This document shows, one piece after another, positions 36,207 through 47,123 of a DNA stretch of 64,000 bases; the stretch's first letter is position 1, and the number at the start of each line of letters is the position of its first letter. This stretch comes from Pseudomonadota bacterium (GTDB lineage: Bacteria; Desulfobacterota; Desulfobulbia; Desulfobulbales; JAGXFP01): contig JAHJAA010000060.1 in assembly GCA_018814305.1 (NCBI GenBank), forward strand, positions 1 to 64,000. The letters run 5' to 3'. A model generated the notes under the pieces. It searched no databases. It was not told where the DNA came from and was given only the letters and a program-made list of their open reading frames with translations. The position numbers and the translations under genes were made by a program.

Positions 36207-36965
36207 TTTCCTGGCTCCCAATTGAGGTGATAAGAAAACAACTCGCCTCTAATTAAAACTGTAGGAGTTCAAACGCAAAACCACCTCGGCTAGACGTTTT
36301 ATAAAAAAACTCCCTGACCAAACCTCTCCACAAAACAATCATATATGGATCCAGAATAAAGGAGCAATTATTTTTTCAAATAATTACCCATTCCGAATCC
36401 GAAACTACAATCTACAATTTCGATAATCCCCGTCGCAGAACGCGAATAGACAATGACGCTATTACAAACTGATCCTATTATATCATAATTTATTTTTAAA
36501 AAATAGCCCAAACAGACAACTGCATTACTTTAATTTCACCAAAATGGCAAAAAAACGACACAACCTAAGGCTAAGGCCGACCAAGAAGCTCCACTAAAGA
36601 CTTTGAAACCTCTACCAAACACCTTACGAACATCATCTGCTCGCCCAATGTAATTTCAAACAAGCACAACCAGAAACAAATCAAGAAATAAATCTAAAAA
36701 TGGACTATATGTTCGGTTCGGTTAATTGCCGATGCACGCGACAGGTACAAAACATACCAAACCAATTAAGGTAAGCTCCTCTTTAATTCTATTTTTTTCT
36801 TGAATTGGCGCCATAACCTTTCAATTTCATGCACCAATAACTATTGACGGCTACTTGCGCTTCAACAGGGTTCGTTTCTCAGCCATGACCTCCGCCACAT
36901 TTAACAACCCGATTGTACACAAAAACATATATTAAAATCCTAAACGGATGCGCCAAGGAACAACA
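36207..36965. other. AT-rich intergenic region of about 760 bases
   Basis: The longest gene-free stretch of the window and visibly more AT-rich than its surroundings. No frame with a ribosome site, no tRNA-like fold, no long repeat. It may hold an unrecognised small RNA or be a relic; I see nothing that decides this. The mazG promoter should be near its right end. Confidence 0.45.
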
Positions 36966-37781
36966 GTGAAAAACACCGCCGACCATCTCGACAGCCTTTA
37001 TCAGCTTATTAAAAAGCTCAGATCTCCCGAGGGATGCCCCTGGGACAGAAAACAGACCATTGAAAGTTTCCAGCCATACCTCATTGAAGAGCTCCATGAA
37101 CTGCTCGAAGCCATTGGAACTGACGACCCTGAACATATAAAAGAAGAACTGGGTGATTTGCTTTTCCAGATACTCTTTATCAATAACCTTTATGAAGAAA
37201 AAGGGGCTTTTGATCTCAACCAGGTCATGATCTCCATCACGCAAAAAATGATCCGCCGCCATCCTCATGTGTTTGAAGGAAGTAAAATCAGAGACGAGAA
37301 GGATCTGCGCAAGAACTGGAACAGAATTAAAAACGAAGAAAAGAGGGCCACTGAATCCCCGGCAACGAAACTTTTCTCGTACCCTAAATCCCTGCCCGCG
37401 CTTCTCCGGGCACAACGGGTTTCATCAAGGGCGGTGAGCAGTGGTTTTGAATGGCCTGATCTCGAATCAGTTTTTGACAAATTGGCCGAAGAGCTTTCTG
37501 AACTCCACCACGCCTTTGATCATGGGACATCAGCTGAGATCGAAGATGAAATCGGTGACGTCCTCTTTACCATGGTTAATATTGCCAGAAAATCAGGCTT
37601 TGATGCCGAGCAGACCCTCCAGAAATCAACCGATAAATTCATCAACCGCTTTGAATGCCTGGCCGGGATAGCTTCCACAGAAGGTAAGGTCATCGAAGAA
37701 CTCAATATTGATGAAATGCAGCGTTTATGGCAACAGGCCAAAGCTCTTACCACAAAAAAAGGATTTGACACAAAAAACTGA
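36966..37781 (+). CDS. mazG: Nucleoside triphosphate pyrophosphohydrolase
   Basis: 271 residues from the GTG at 36966, which has ribosome site AAGGAA; the ATG at 36948 is in frame but has none. Two MazG domains: the first with RSPEGCPWDRKQTIESFQPY and EELHELLEAI, then EELGDLLFQILF; the second with EELSELHHAF and EIEDEIGDVLFTMVN, the metal-binding ExxE/D residues. It removes house-cleaning or alarmone-related nucleotides by cutting NTPs to NMP and pyrophosphate. Downstream is the S6 operon. Confidence 0.94.
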   Translation: MKNTADHLDSLYQLIKKLRSPEGCPWDRKQTIESFQPYLIEELHELLEAIGTDDPEHIKEELGDLLFQILFINNLYEEKGAFDLNQVMISITQKMIRRHPHVFEGSKIRDEKDLRKNWNRIKNEEKRATESPATKLFSYPKSLPALLRAQRVSSRAVSSGFEWPDLESVFDKLAEELSELHHAFDHGTSAEIEDEIGDVLFTMVNIARKSGFDAEQTLQKSTDKFINRFECLAGIASTEGKVIEELNIDEMQRLWQQAKALTTKKGFDTKN

Positions 37782-37901
37782 CTATGTTATCAAAGTCGCT
37801 TACTTTTTTGCAGCCTGAAGAGGCTGTAGAACTCCTTGCTCTCGGTCCGGCCCAGGTCGGCGACCAAGGGCCAAATTTCGTTATGTCCACGAGGAGATGT
37901 T
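37782..37901 (+). promoter_or_regulatory. Leader of the rpsF operon
   Basis: 120 bases with a hairpin GCAGCC-TGAAGA-GGCTGT (about 37811-37828) and a second possible GGTC/GACC stem (about 37845-37870) that contains CCG. S6:S18 complexes repress their own operon through such leaders in many bacteria. The match here is only suggestive. Ribosome site GAGGAG at 37891. Confidence 0.35.
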
Positions 37902-38315
37902 ATGCTGAGAAGGTACGAAACAATTATCATCGTTAAACCCGTTATGGGTGAAGACGAGATCCAGGGTATTGTTGAAAAGACCACTGGAATCATTGAGGGC
38001 TTTGATGGCTCGATGGTGAGAACCGATCGCTGGGGCCTCAAAAAGCTGGCCTATTTGATCCAGAAGGAACAGCAGGGGTTTTATATCTATTTCGAATACG
38101 CCGGAACCCCCGAAGCAGTCAACGAGATCGAAAGAATCTATCGTATTGACGACCGGATCATGAAATACCTGACTGTCAAGTTGCAGGATGTCTTTGCCGC
38201 CAAACCGGAAGACGAAGAAATACCCGAAGAGGCGACCGAAAAGACACCTGAAGAGACCACCGATACAGATGGCGCCGACTTTGATGAAGCGGAAGCCGAT
38301 TCGCTCGAAGAATAA
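37902..38315 (+). CDS. rpsF: 30S ribosomal protein S6
   Basis: 137 residues from the ATG at 37902 (ribosome site GAGGAG), at the family's usual start MLRRYETIIIVKPVMGEDE. The S6 core (1-95) ends with FRI-like motif YRIDDRIMKYLTVKL. The last 40 residues are a very acidic, Glu-rich tail (EDEEIPEEATEKTPEE), a natural counterpart of the poly-Glu extension known in E. coli S6. It binds S18 on the platform of the small subunit; rpsR is the next gene. Confidence 0.95.
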   Translation: MLRRYETIIIVKPVMGEDEIQGIVEKTTGIIEGFDGSMVRTDRWGLKKLAYLIQKEQQGFYIYFEYAGTPEAVNEIERIYRIDDRIMKYLTVKLQDVFAAKPEDEEIPEEATEKTPEETTDTDGADFDEAEADSLEE

Positions 38316-38383
38316 TATCCTCTTGATCTGGGAAGGACCCGAACGGGTACCAACCCAATTCTTTCGAATAAGGAGATTTCAAC

Positions 38384-38641
38384 ATGGCTGCACCAACTAA
38401 AAATTATGGCAAAAAAAGAACCTTCAGCCGAAAAAAATCGTGCCGTTTCTGTGCCGACTCCACCTTGGCTATTGATTACAAAGAAATCCGTGTACTGAAT
38501 AATTTCATAACCGAACGGGGTAAAATCATTCCTCGCCGGATTTATGGTAATTGTGCCAAACATCAGCGGCAGGTCACAGAGGCCATCAAGAGGGCTCGTC
38601 ATATTGCCCTATTGCCATATACAGGAACAAACGTCGGCTGA
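38384..38641 (+). CDS. rpsR: 30S ribosomal protein S18
   Basis: 85 residues, ribosome site AAGGAG. The core is complete: [19 protein letters not shown] and [15 protein letters not shown]. The N-terminal CRFCADS could bind zinc only in part: two Cys of a CxxC remain, as in the C+ forms. It binds S6 and 16S rRNA. Confidence 0.95.
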   Translation: MAAPTKNYGKKRTFSRKKSCRFCADSTLAIDYKEIRVLNNFITERGKIIPRRIYGNCAKHQRQVTEAIKRARHIALLPYTGTNVG

Positions 38642-38678
38642 TATATTTTTTTCAATCAACCGGCAACTCGGGGGGAAC

Positions 38679-39653
38679 ATGGCTGACTCAGGGGGCAGCA
38701 TCTTCTCTGGCCGAATGATCGACCCGCATGGGTTTTTCATCTCCCTGGCAGTACTTGGCCTTCCGGTTGTAACTCCAGAGTTTATCTGGCTGCAATTATT
38801 GACCCCTCTTCTTATTTTTTTCTATTTCCATGGAAAAAGAGAAGAAAAAGGAACAAATACCCTCTCGGCGGCATTAGGGATCTGCGGGATCGGCGCTTTA
38901 CTCCAGGGGGAACTGCCGACCTTCTTTTTTTCGGTAACCATGATCCCGGTCGGAATTGCTTTGGCACATTCCGCATCCAAAAATTATTCGCCGGGAAAAT
39001 CAGGCAGCTATGCATTAGCTGCCTTACTCGGTTCCGTCTGCTTCTGGTTGATCATTGCTGAGCTTGTATTTCACGTCAGCCTTTACCAACAGCTGCAGAC
39101 CAGTATAATAGTCGGGTTGAAATCCGCTGGGGATGTCTTACTTCAATCAAACGATCTCCCGGCTGAGCAAAAAGCGGAAGTTGCCGCATCATTTGAGATG
39201 CTGCAAGAGCTTATCCCCATGATATTACCGGGGTTACTATTCACGACCATGTTGAATACAGTATTTTTAAACATGGTCGCCGGACAAGCCTTGTTCCGCC
39301 GGAAAAAATTGGCCTTACCTTGGTCGCCGGTCAAGACGTGGCGGCTTCCCGACCAACTGGTCGGACTTGTAATTTTCGCAGGAATCTGTCTGCTCATCCC
39401 CCTTCCCGCCACGAAGGCTTGGGGACAGAACCTGATGCTCATCGTCGCTTCGCTCTATTTTTTTCAAGGGCTGGCAGTTGTGACCGGATTTTTTTTCCGG
39501 TGGAAAATACCGATGCCAATCAGGATCCTGACCATAGCTTTGTTGCTTTTGCAAGCCTATGGAGTCATGATCATTGCTATTGTCGGGCTGGCCGATGTCT
39601 GGGCCGATTTCGGAAGTATAAAATCGGCTCCGACTAAGAATAATGATGGGTAA
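38679..39653 (+). CDS. DUF2232 (YybS-like) integral membrane protein
   Basis: 324 residues from the ATG at 38679 with ribosome site GGGGGGA. About eight hydrophobic segments, among them FISLAVLGLPVVTPEFIWLQ, SYALAALLGSVCFWLIIAEL and LVGLVIFAGICLLIPLPA. The family regularly lies between rpsR and rplI in this bacterial group, which this window repeats. A transport role is often assumed, but no function is known. Confidence 0.85.
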   Translation: MADSGGSIFSGRMIDPHGFFISLAVLGLPVVTPEFIWLQLLTPLLIFFYFHGKREEKGTNTLSAALGICGIGALLQGELPTFFFSVTMIPVGIALAHSASKNYSPGKSGSYALAALLGSVCFWLIIAELVFHVSLYQQLQTSIIVGLKSAGDVLLQSNDLPAEQKAEVAASFEMLQELIPMILPGLLFTTMLNTVFLNMVAGQALFRRKKLALPWSPVKTWRLPDQLVGLVIFAGICLLIPLPATKAWGQNLMLIVASLYFFQGLAVVTGFFFRWKIPMPIRILTIALLLLQAYGVMIIAIVGLADVWADFGSIKSAPTKNNDG

Positions 39654-39765
39654 GCGGACCACCTTTCCGCTCCCGCAGATAAAAACTTTAAAACATTCCC
39701 ATCTTCAGCTTGGACATTGATTATGTCCAGGTTGGATGAAAGAATTTTTAGCAAGGAGAAGAGCA

Positions 39766-40227
39766 ATGGAACTCATTCTGAAAGAAACAATCGATACCCT
39801 TGGTGAAATCGGTGACGTGGTCAATGTCAAACCAGGCTACGGCAGAAATTTCTTGGTTCCCCATGGTAAAGCAGTGATGGCAACCAAATCAAATCTGACC
39901 ATGCTGGAAAAAGAAAAAGCAGCCATCGACGCCAGAAAGGCGGCTTCACGAGCTGAGGCTGAGTCCATCGCCAAAAAACTGTCCGGCATTACAATCATGA
40001 TTGAACAGCGAGCCGGAACAGAGGATAAACTTTTTGGTTCGGTGACTGCGGCAGATATTACCGAAAAGCTGGCTGCCTTGGGTGTTACCATTGATCGCAA
40101 AAAAATCCAACTGGACGAGCCCATCAAAACCCTGGGTGAGCACATGGTCACGATTAAGATCGGGTACCAAGTCAGCGCTGTTATCAAGGTCCAGGTAGCC
40201 CCCCTGTCTGAAGAGACAGAAGCCTGA
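39766..40227 (+). CDS. rplI: 50S ribosomal protein L9
   Basis: 153 residues from the ATG at 39766 (ribosome site AAGGAG). The N-terminal domain has the signature DTLGEIGDVVNVKPGYGRNF, then LVPHGKA. A long central helix and the C-terminal domain (EDKLFGSVTAADI) are complete. The protein bridges the L1 stalk region and helps keep reading frame. Last ribosomal gene of the operon. Confidence 0.95.
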   Translation: MELILKETIDTLGEIGDVVNVKPGYGRNFLVPHGKAVMATKSNLTMLEKEKAAIDARKAASRAEAESIAKKLSGITIMIEQRAGTEDKLFGSVTAADITEKLAALGVTIDRKKIQLDEPIKTLGEHMVTIKIGYQVSAVIKVQVAPLSEETEA

Positions 40228-40311
40228 ACCTTTTGAACATCATCCTGGTTTTTATCCAGGGTGAGACTTTATTCATCAACCTGCACAGAAGCTTCGGTTG
40301 ATTACGCTCAA

Positions 40312-40361
40312 AAAAAAGCATCTGCCCGGACAATCATTGCCTTGATTGTCCGGGCTTTTTT
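40312..40361 (+). terminator. Intrinsic terminator of the rpsF operon
   Basis: GCCCGGACAATC (40324-40335) and GATTGTCCGGGC (40344-40355), a perfect 12-bp stem, followed by six T and preceded by an A-tract. Confidence 0.92.
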
Positions 40362-40471
40362 ATTGCTCACTCCGGACTATAAAATTTCTGCTGGACGCCC
40401 CACCCGTAATGCGGTATCGTCTTTTTTTTCCACCCGTTATTTCCTTTTCTCATCACATCCCTTGACTGTAC

Positions 40472-41845
40472 ATGGAATCGGCCAGCAAACCATCAAAATC
40501 GCTCCACCGCCTCCCTCCCCAGAATGTTGAGGCCGAGCAATGCGTTCTCGGCTCCATCCTTCTCCACCAGGGTGCAATCCTCAAGGCCATTGAGCAACTT
40601 GAGCCCGATGACTTTTACCGTCCGGAACACGCCAAAATATTTGATGCAATGGTCGCCCTGTTTGAAAAAGCAGAGCCCCAGGACCTGATCACCGTCACTG
40701 AAATTCTGCAAAAGAAAGGCACTCTTGAACAGGCTGGAGGTCCCGCCTATCTCGCGACTTTGACCGATATTGTCCCGGTCTCCACCAATATTGCCTACTA
40801 TGCCAAAATTGTCCGCGAGAAATCGATTCTGCGCCAACTGATCAAGACCACCACGGAAATCGCCTCTCGATGTTATGAAGAACAGGAAGAGATCGACACC
40901 CTGCTTGATGAAACGGAGCAGACGATTTTCCAGATATCCAACTCAAAAAGCAATCAATCGTTTGTCGCCATCAAAAGTGTGATAAAAACCGCCTTTTCCG
41001 AGCTGGAAAAGCTGGCCGATCGCAAAGAATTGATCACCGGGGTTCCGTCCGGATTTGATGCGTTCGACAAGATGACCGCCGGTCTCCAACCCTCGGACAT
41101 GATCATCCTCGCCGGTCGCCCCAGTATGGGGAAAACCGCCCTGGCCATGAACATGGCCCAGAATGCCGCCATCCTGCACAAAGTTCCGGTGGGCGTTTTC
41201 AGTCTCGAGATGTCCAAAGAACAGCTTGGAATGAGGATGCTCTGCTCCATCAGCAGGGTCGATTCACATAATATGCGAACCGGCAACATCAAAGACACTG
41301 ACTGGCAGAAACTGGCTCGCGCCACCGGGATCCTTTCGGAAACCAAGATCTTTATCGATGACACCCCGGCCCTCAGTGTTCTGGACATGCGGGCTAAGGC
41401 ACGCCGACTCAAGGCTGAACACAATCTCGGCCTGGTGGTGGTCGACTATCTTCAGCTCATGCGTGGCCATAGCAAGAACAGCGAGCGACGTGAACAGGAG
41501 ATCAGTGAAATTTCCCGCTCATTAAAGGCCATGGCCAAGGAACTCCATATTCCGGTCATTGCCCTGTCCCAGCTCAATCGAAGTCTTGAAAATCGTCCAA
41601 ACAAAAGGCCCCAACTCTCAGACCTTCGCGAGTCTGGAGCCATTGAACAGGACGCCGACGTAATCTGTTTTATATACCGTGACGAGGTATACAACAAAGC
41701 TGAAGACAATCCTAATCGTGGAATGGCCGAACTGATCATCGGCAAGCAACGGAACGGCCCCACCGGTACGGTCAAGCTGGCCTTCCTGAGCCACATCACC
41801 ACCTTTGAAAATCTGGCCCATCACGATTATCCTGATAACGATTGA
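40472..41845 (+). CDS. dnaB: Replicative DNA helicase
   Basis: 457 residues, usual length, no intein. N-terminal domain [18 protein letters not shown]; RecA-like domain with Walker [30 protein letters not shown], Walker [10 protein letters not shown] and arginine-finger region. It unwinds DNA as the hexameric fork helicase in the cytoplasm. The position after rplI is common in this group. leuS starts 17 bases after the stop. Confidence 0.97.
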   Translation: MESASKPSKSLHRLPPQNVEAEQCVLGSILLHQGAILKAIEQLEPDDFYRPEHAKIFDAMVALFEKAEPQDLITVTEILQKKGTLEQAGGPAYLATLTDIVPVSTNIAYYAKIVREKSILRQLIKTTTEIASRCYEEQEEIDTLLDETEQTIFQISNSKSNQSFVAIKSVIKTAFSELEKLADRKELITGVPSGFDAFDKMTAGLQPSDMIILAGRPSMGKTALAMNMAQNAAILHKVPVGVFSLEMSKEQLGMRMLCSISRVDSHNMRTGNIKDTDWQKLARATGILSETKIFIDDTPALSVLDMRAKARRLKAEHNLGLVVVDYLQLMRGHSKNSERREQEISEISRSLKAMAKELHIPVIALSQLNRSLENRPNKRPQLSDLRESGAIEQDADVICFIYRDEVYNKAEDNPNRGMAELIIGKQRNGPTGTVKLAFLSHITTFENLAHHDYPDND

Positions 41846-41861
41846 AAATGGAATAAGACCC

Positions 41862-44357
41862 ATGGCAACTGAAACAAATATTCACTATGACTTTGCCGCC
41901 ATCGAAAAAAAATGGCGGACCAAATGGCTCACTGAAAAGACCTTCAAGGTAACCGAGGACGCTTCTTTACCAAAATATTACCTGCTGGAAATGTTTCCAT
42001 ACCCCTCCGGAAAAATCCACATGGGCCACGTCAGGAACTACACCATTGGCGATGTGGTGGCTCGCTATAAAAGAATGATGGGTTTCCACGTCATGCATCC
42101 AATGGGTTGGGACGCTTTCGGGCTGCCGGCTGAAAACGCTGCAATCAAAAACAATACCCAACCAGCCAAGTGGACCTTCGAGAACATCGATTACATGCGC
42201 ACCCAGCTTCAAAGGATGGGTTTCAGTTATGACTGGGATCGGGAACTGGCCACCTGTCGACCTGAATACTATCGTTGGGAGCAGCTATTTTTTATTAAAA
42301 TGTATGAAAAAGGCCTGGTCTATCGTAAAGAAACGAAGGTCAACTGGTGTGAAACCTGCCAAACCGTTCTGGCCAATGAACAGGTAATAGAGGGCACCTG
42401 CTGGCGCTGTGACCAGGAAGTGCGGGATCGGAAGATGCACGGCTGGTTCTTCAAGATCACCGATTACACCGAAGAACTCCTGGCTGAATGCGACACCCTG
42501 ACCGGGTGGCCGGAAAAAGTTCTGACTATGCAGAAGAATTGGATCGGTCGTTCCGAGGGATTGGAGGTTGAATTTCCCGTGGAGAATTCAACCGATACCC
42601 TGAAAATATTCACCACCCGCCCGGATACCATCTTCGGGGTTACCTTCATGTCACTCGCCCCGGAACATCCCCTGGTGGAAAAGCTCACCCAGGGGACCGA
42701 TCATGAACACAAGGTTAAAGCGTTTGTCTCTCGGATTATCACCGAAAAACAGAAACAGGCCACGGACCAGGAACCGGAAAAAGAAGGAATTTTCACCGGC
42801 TGTTATTGCACCAATCCGTTTAATGGTGAACGTATGCCCATTTACGTTGCCAATTTTGTCTTAATGGAATACGGCACCGGTGCGGTGATGGCGGTTCCGG
42901 CCCATGACCAGCGCGATTTCGAATTCGCCCGGAAGTATACTATACCCGTCAAGGTGGTCATCACTCCATCCGAGACAACCCTGGTGCCGGAGGATATGAC
43001 CGAGGCTTACTGCGAACCGGGAATACTCACCGAATCCGGTCAATTCACCAATTTGGCCAGCGAGGTCGCCAAAAAATCCATTATCGACCATGCCGAGGCC
43101 TTGGGTTACGGGAATCGACAGGTCAATTTTCGTCTGCATGACTGGGGAATATCCCGGCAACGGTACTGGGGATCACCCATTCCCATGGTCCACTGCAAAA
43201 CCTGCGGAATCCAGCCCGTCCCCATCGAGGAACTCCCGGTGACCCTGCCGGACCAGGTAACCATCGATCAGACCGGCAAATCACCGCTCCACACCATGGA
43301 AAGCTTTTATCGAACCACCTGCCCCTCCTGTGGAGGTGATGCCCGTCGCGAAACCGACACCATGGATACCTTCGTGGAATCATCCTGGTATTTTGCCCGT
43401 TACTGCTGTCCTGATTTCACCGACGGCCCTCTGAAAAAAGAAGCTGTAGATTACTGGCTGCCAGTGGATCAGTACATCGGGGGGGTGGAACACGCCATTC
43501 TCCACCTGCTCTATTCGCGTTTTTTCACTAAGGTCCTTCGCGACCTCGGCTACCTGACCATTTCCGAGCCCTTCACCAATCTCCTGACCCAGGGGATGGT
43601 CATTAAAGATGGGAAAAAAATGTCGAAATCAAAGGGGAATGTGGTCGACCCCAACGATTTGATTAATAAATACGGGGCCGACACTGTCCGTTTGTTCAGC
43701 CTCTTTGCCGCCCCACCAGACAAAGATCTGGAATGGAACCATCAGGGTGTAGAAGGGGCTTTTCGTTTTCTTACCCGTTTTTTTCGTTTCGTAATCACCA
43801 ACCTTGAAACCATCCGCTTGGCACCGGGCGTTCAGGACACTGATCTTGATGACCAGGGCCGGGCACTCCACCGGAAGGTTCACCAAACAATTCGCAAGGT
43901 CAGTACGGACATCGAGACCCGTTTTCATTTCAACACTGCCATCAGCGCCGTGATGGAACTCAGCAATATGTTGCACTCAATGGCTGGCGAAGAGTCCGGG
44001 GAAAAAGTAAGTCCCATGGTCATCCGCGAAGCGGTTGAGGCGATGATTCGCCTGCTCTCCCCCATGACCCCCCATATCTGCGAGGAACTCTGGCAGATGA
44101 TCGGACATTCGACGGACCTTTTCAGGACCAAATGGCCGAATTTTGATCTTGAAGCGGCAGCTGAGGAAGAAATCACCGTGGTGGTGCAGGTGAACGGCAA
44201 GGTCCGTAGCCGCCTGCAGGTGGCCCCGGACACCAATGAAGATGAGTTAAAACCACTGGCCCTGGATGATGAGCGCATCGAAAAATTTCTTGAGGGAAAA
44301 ACCGTTCGCAAGATCATTGTAGTCCCGAATAAATTGATCAATATTGTTGCCTCGTGA
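41862..44357 (+). CDS. leuS: Leucyl-tRNA synthetase
   Basis: 831 residues from the ATG at 41862; the longer frame from 41805 overlaps dnaB and is unlikely. HIGH motif as HMGH in [17 protein letters not shown] in [15 protein letters not shown], and the editing domain with [14 protein letters not shown]. Cys clusters around CETCQ/CWRCD and CPSCGG suggest zinc sites. It charges tRNA-Leu. Four-base overlap with lptE. Confidence 0.97.
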   Translation: MATETNIHYDFAAIEKKWRTKWLTEKTFKVTEDASLPKYYLLEMFPYPSGKIHMGHVRNYTIGDVVARYKRMMGFHVMHPMGWDAFGLPAENAAIKNNTQPAKWTFENIDYMRTQLQRMGFSYDWDRELATCRPEYYRWEQLFFIKMYEKGLVYRKETKVNWCETCQTVLANEQVIEGTCWRCDQEVRDRKMHGWFFKITDYTEELLAECDTLTGWPEKVLTMQKNWIGRSEGLEVEFPVENSTDTLKIFTTRPDTIFGVTFMSLAPEHPLVEKLTQGTDHEHKVKAFVSRIITEKQKQATDQEPEKEGIFTGCYCTNPFNGERMPIYVANFVLMEYGTGAVMAVPAHDQRDFEFARKYTIPVKVVITPSETTLVPEDMTEAYCEPGILTESGQFTNLASEVAKKSIIDHAEALGYGNRQVNFRLHDWGISRQRYWGSPIPMVHCKTCGIQPVPIEELPVTLPDQVTIDQTGKSPLHTMESFYRTTCPSCGGDARRETDTMDTFVESSWYFARYCCPDFTDGPLKKEAVDYWLPVDQYIGGVEHAILHLLYSRFFTKVLRDLGYLTISEPFTNLLTQGMVIKDGKKMSKSKGNVVDPNDLINKYGADTVRLFSLFAAPPDKDLEWNHQGVEGAFRFLTRFFRFVITNLETIRLAPGVQDTDLDDQGRALHRKVHQTIRKVSTDIETRFHFNTAISAVMELSNMLHSMAGEESGEKVSPMVIREAVEAMIRLLSPMTPHICEELWQMIGHSTDLFRTKWPNFDLEAAAEEEITVVVQVNGKVRSRLQVAPDTNEDELKPLALDDERIEKFLEGKTVRKIIVVPNKLINIVAS

Positions 44358-44929
44358 TTATCATCAGCTGCGCAAAAAACTCACGTTTTCTGCTTTTCGG
44401 CTTTTTTTTACTGTTGGCACTGACCAGGTGCGGGTATCATAACCCTTATTCATTGACCTTTGGTCCTGATGACCACCCGTTAGGAATTTACCTACCGCTC
44501 TGGGAAAATCGCAGTAATGAGTTGGGCCTTGATGGTCTTTTTCACCAAAAGACCTCGAATTGGCTGCAGGAGTCCCCTTACCTTAAGGAAACAGTTACAG
44601 CCGAAGAGGCCGATCTGATCCTTACCGGATCGATCCTCGGGGTCGATTTTCCGGCAGCATCCTATTCAAAGTCGGACACAGCGGTGACCTTGAAGGCCCG
44701 AGTCCGGGTGACCTACCGACTGACCGAACGGAAAACAGGACGAGTCCTCTGGACAGTGGCCAAGTCTGAAAGGACCACAGATTATCGGGTGGCCGCTGAT
44801 GCCGTCCGCACCCAGGGCGCCAAACAGGAGGCCCTGAAGACCATTGCCGATGAAATTAGTGAACAGATCTACTTGAAAATATATTATACCCTGACCCGAA
44901 AGACTCAAAATTTGTCCCCAGCGCCCTAA
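44354..44929 (+). CDS. lptE: LptE-like LPS-assembly lipoprotein
   Basis: 191 residues, GTG start overlapping the leuS stop (GTGA). An N-terminal hydrophobic stretch leads to LALTRCGYH, a Cys at the place of a lipobox but with Arg at -1, which is not canonical. The body has the LptE pattern: Y/F near the Cys, [10 protein letters not shown], and [18 protein letters not shown]. LptE plugs the LptD barrel that inserts lipopolysaccharide in the outer membrane. leuS-lptE linkage is also seen in E. coli, which supports the call. Confidence 0.82.
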   Translation: MIIISCAKNSRFLLFGFFLLLALTRCGYHNPYSLTFGPDDHPLGIYLPLWENRSNELGLDGLFHQKTSNWLQESPYLKETVTAEEADLILTGSILGVDFPAASYSKSDTAVTLKARVRVTYRLTERKTGRVLWTVAKSERTTDYRVAADAVRTQGAKQEALKTIADEISEQIYLKIYYTLTRKTQNLSPAP

Positions 44930-45058
44930 TGTTCAAACACCGTGAGGACTACATAGTCATTCGGCAGGTATTTTAACCTCAGACACTCGTGTATTTCACC
45001 AATTGCTCAAGAAATTTGAAGACCGTTCTACTGATTAAGAAAAAAGTGGAGACCATCA

Positions 45059-47056
45059 ATGGAGTCACGTAAAACATTGGCCAACGCCATCAGGGCGTTA
45101 AGCATGGATGCGGTTCAGAAAGCAAAATCAGGCCACCCCGGCGCCCCTCTCGGTATGGCTGACATTGCCGAGGTCCTCTGGAATGATTTTTTAAAGCATA
45201 ATCCGACCAATCCGCATTGGCCCGACCGCGACCGTTTCGTTTTGTCAAATGGTCATGGCTCCATGCTGATTTATTCGCTCCTCCACCTGTCAGGATATGC
45301 CCTCACCATCGAGGATCTCCAGAATTTCCGTCAACTCCATTCCAAAACACCGGGTCATCCCGAGTATGGTTACGCTCCAGGGGTGGAAACAACAACGGGT
45401 CCGCTCGGCCAAGGAATCGCCAATGCCGTCGGTATGGCCATCGCGGAACGAACCATGGCGGCCCAGTTCAACCGGGCCGGTCATACGATCGTTGACCATT
45501 ATACCTATACCTTCATGGGCGACGGCTGCATGATGGAGGGAATCTCCCACGAGGCCTGCTCTCTGGCCGGGGCCCTTGGTCTGGGGAAACTGATCGCCGT
45601 CTATGATGACAACGGCATCTCCATCGACGGCGAGGTTACGGGTTGGTTTAAGGATAACACCCCGCAACGTTTTCGGGCTTACGGCTGGCATGTCATTGAA
45701 AATGTTGACGGCCACAACGCAGAGGCGATTAAAAAGGCCTTTATCGAGGCCCGGAGCACCACCGACCGTCCAAGCCTCATCTGCTGTAAGACCCTCATCG
45801 GGTACGGGTGTCCCAACAAGGGTGGGAAAGAGGAATGTCACGGAGCACCTTTGGGTGATGAAGAGATCGCCTTGACCCGTGAAGCTCTGAACTGGCCCCA
45901 TGCCCCCTTTGTCATCCCCGAAGAGGTCTACCGGGGCTGGAATGCCGTGGATGAAGGCAAGCGGGTGGAAGCGGATTGGAAAAAAAGTTTCATGCTCTAC
46001 CAGGAAGCCTACCCAGTGGAAGCTGCCGAATTTAATCGCCGGATTAAGGGTGAGCTTCCCGGTAACTGGTCTGCCTCATCAACCTCGTTTATCAACGAAG
46101 TTAATTCAAAGGCTACAAAGGTTGCCACTCGCAAAGCCTCGCAGATCTGCCTCAATGGTTACGGCCCCCATCTCCCTGAATTGATCGGTGGTTCCGCCGA
46201 TCTGGCCGGCTCCAATCTCACCATCTGGTCTGGCAGCAAGGGCATTCAAGAAAACAATGCCGGGAACTATATCTATTTCGGAGTCCGGGAGTTCGCTATG
46301 GCCGCCATTGCCAACGGACTCGCCCTGCATGGTGGCTTCATTCCCTATACCGCAACCTTCCTGATCTTTTCGGAATATGCTCGAAATGCCCTCAGAATGG
46401 CGGCCCTGATGAAACAGCGCTCGATCTATGTCTTCACCCATGACTCCATCGGGCTAGGAGAAGACGGACCGACCCATCAGCCAGTTGAACAGGCCGCCAC
46501 CCTGCGATTGATCCCCAACATGAGTCTCTGGCGCCCCTGTGACGGAGTCGAAACAGCAGTGGCCTGGAAAAGCGCCCTGGAACGGAAAACCGGGCCGACC
46601 TCGCTGCTCCTCTCCCGACAGGGCCTGCCCCATCAACCTCGAACTTCGGAACAATTGAAAAACATCGCCAAGGGTGGCTACATCCTTCTCGATTGCGGTG
46701 GTGAAACACCCGACGCCATTATCATCGCCACCGGTTCCGAGGTCGAACTGGCCATCAATGCCGCCAATGACCTGGCTGGGCAAGGCAAGAAAATCCGGGT
46801 GGTTTCCATGCCCTCAACGGATATATTTGAAGAACAGGATGCTGCCTATCAGCAGTCCGTCCTGCCCGATACGGTAACGGCCCGGGTGGTGATCGAAGCT
46901 GGAGTCACCGGAGGCTGGTACAAGTACGTCGGCAGGAACGGGAAGATCATCGGCCTGGATCACTTCGGTGAATCCGCTCCGGCCGAAGAACTCTTCAAGG
47001 AATTTGGCTTTACCGTCGACAATGTGGTCATGACCGTGGAAAGCCTCCTCGGATAA
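45059..47056 (+). CDS. tkt: Transketolase
   Basis: 665 residues, full length. Thiamine diphosphate site in [19 protein letters not shown]-terminal block [16 protein letters not shown] and [19 protein letters not shown]; the pyrimidine domain with STFLIF-type text [18 protein letters not shown] and the transketolase [15 protein letters not shown]. It moves two-carbon units between sugar phosphates in the non-oxidative pentose phosphate pathway. Single gene, closed by a strong terminator. Confidence 0.97.
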   Translation: MESRKTLANAIRALSMDAVQKAKSGHPGAPLGMADIAEVLWNDFLKHNPTNPHWPDRDRFVLSNGHGSMLIYSLLHLSGYALTIEDLQNFRQLHSKTPGHPEYGYAPGVETTTGPLGQGIANAVGMAIAERTMAAQFNRAGHTIVDHYTYTFMGDGCMMEGISHEACSLAGALGLGKLIAVYDDNGISIDGEVTGWFKDNTPQRFRAYGWHVIENVDGHNAEAIKKAFIEARSTTDRPSLICCKTLIGYGCPNKGGKEECHGAPLGDEEIALTREALNWPHAPFVIPEEVYRGWNAVDEGKRVEADWKKSFMLYQEAYPVEAAEFNRRIKGELPGNWSASSTSFINEVNSKATKVATRKASQICLNGYGPHLPELIGGSADLAGSNLTIWSGSKGIQENNAGNYIYFGVREFAMAAIANGLALHGGFIPYTATFLIFSEYARNALRMAALMKQRSIYVFTHDSIGLGEDGPTHQPVEQAATLRLIPNMSLWRPCDGVETAVAWKSALERKTGPTSLLLSRQGLPHQPRTSEQLKNIAKGGYILLDCGGETPDAIIIATGSEVELAINAANDLAGQGKKIRVVSMPSTDIFEEQDAAYQQSVLPDTVTARVVIEAGVTGGWYKYVGRNGKIIGLDHFGESAPAEELFKEFGFTVDNVVMTVESLLG

Positions 47057-47077
47057 TCGAATCTTTCATTCTTTAAT

Positions 47078-47116
47078 AGAGAAGCCAGGGGAATTCCCCC
47101 TGGCTTCTCTTCTTTT
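47078..47116 (+). terminator. Intrinsic terminator of tkt
   Basis: AGAGAAGCCAGGGG, loop AATT, CCCCTGGCTTCTCT (one extra C) then TTCTTTT. A stem of about 14 bp with few flaws. Confidence 0.92.
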
Positions 47117-47123
47117 AACTCCC

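Noticed and set aside
40472..41845. Intein in dnaB
   Set aside because: Length and motif spacing are normal; no insertion at the Walker sites.
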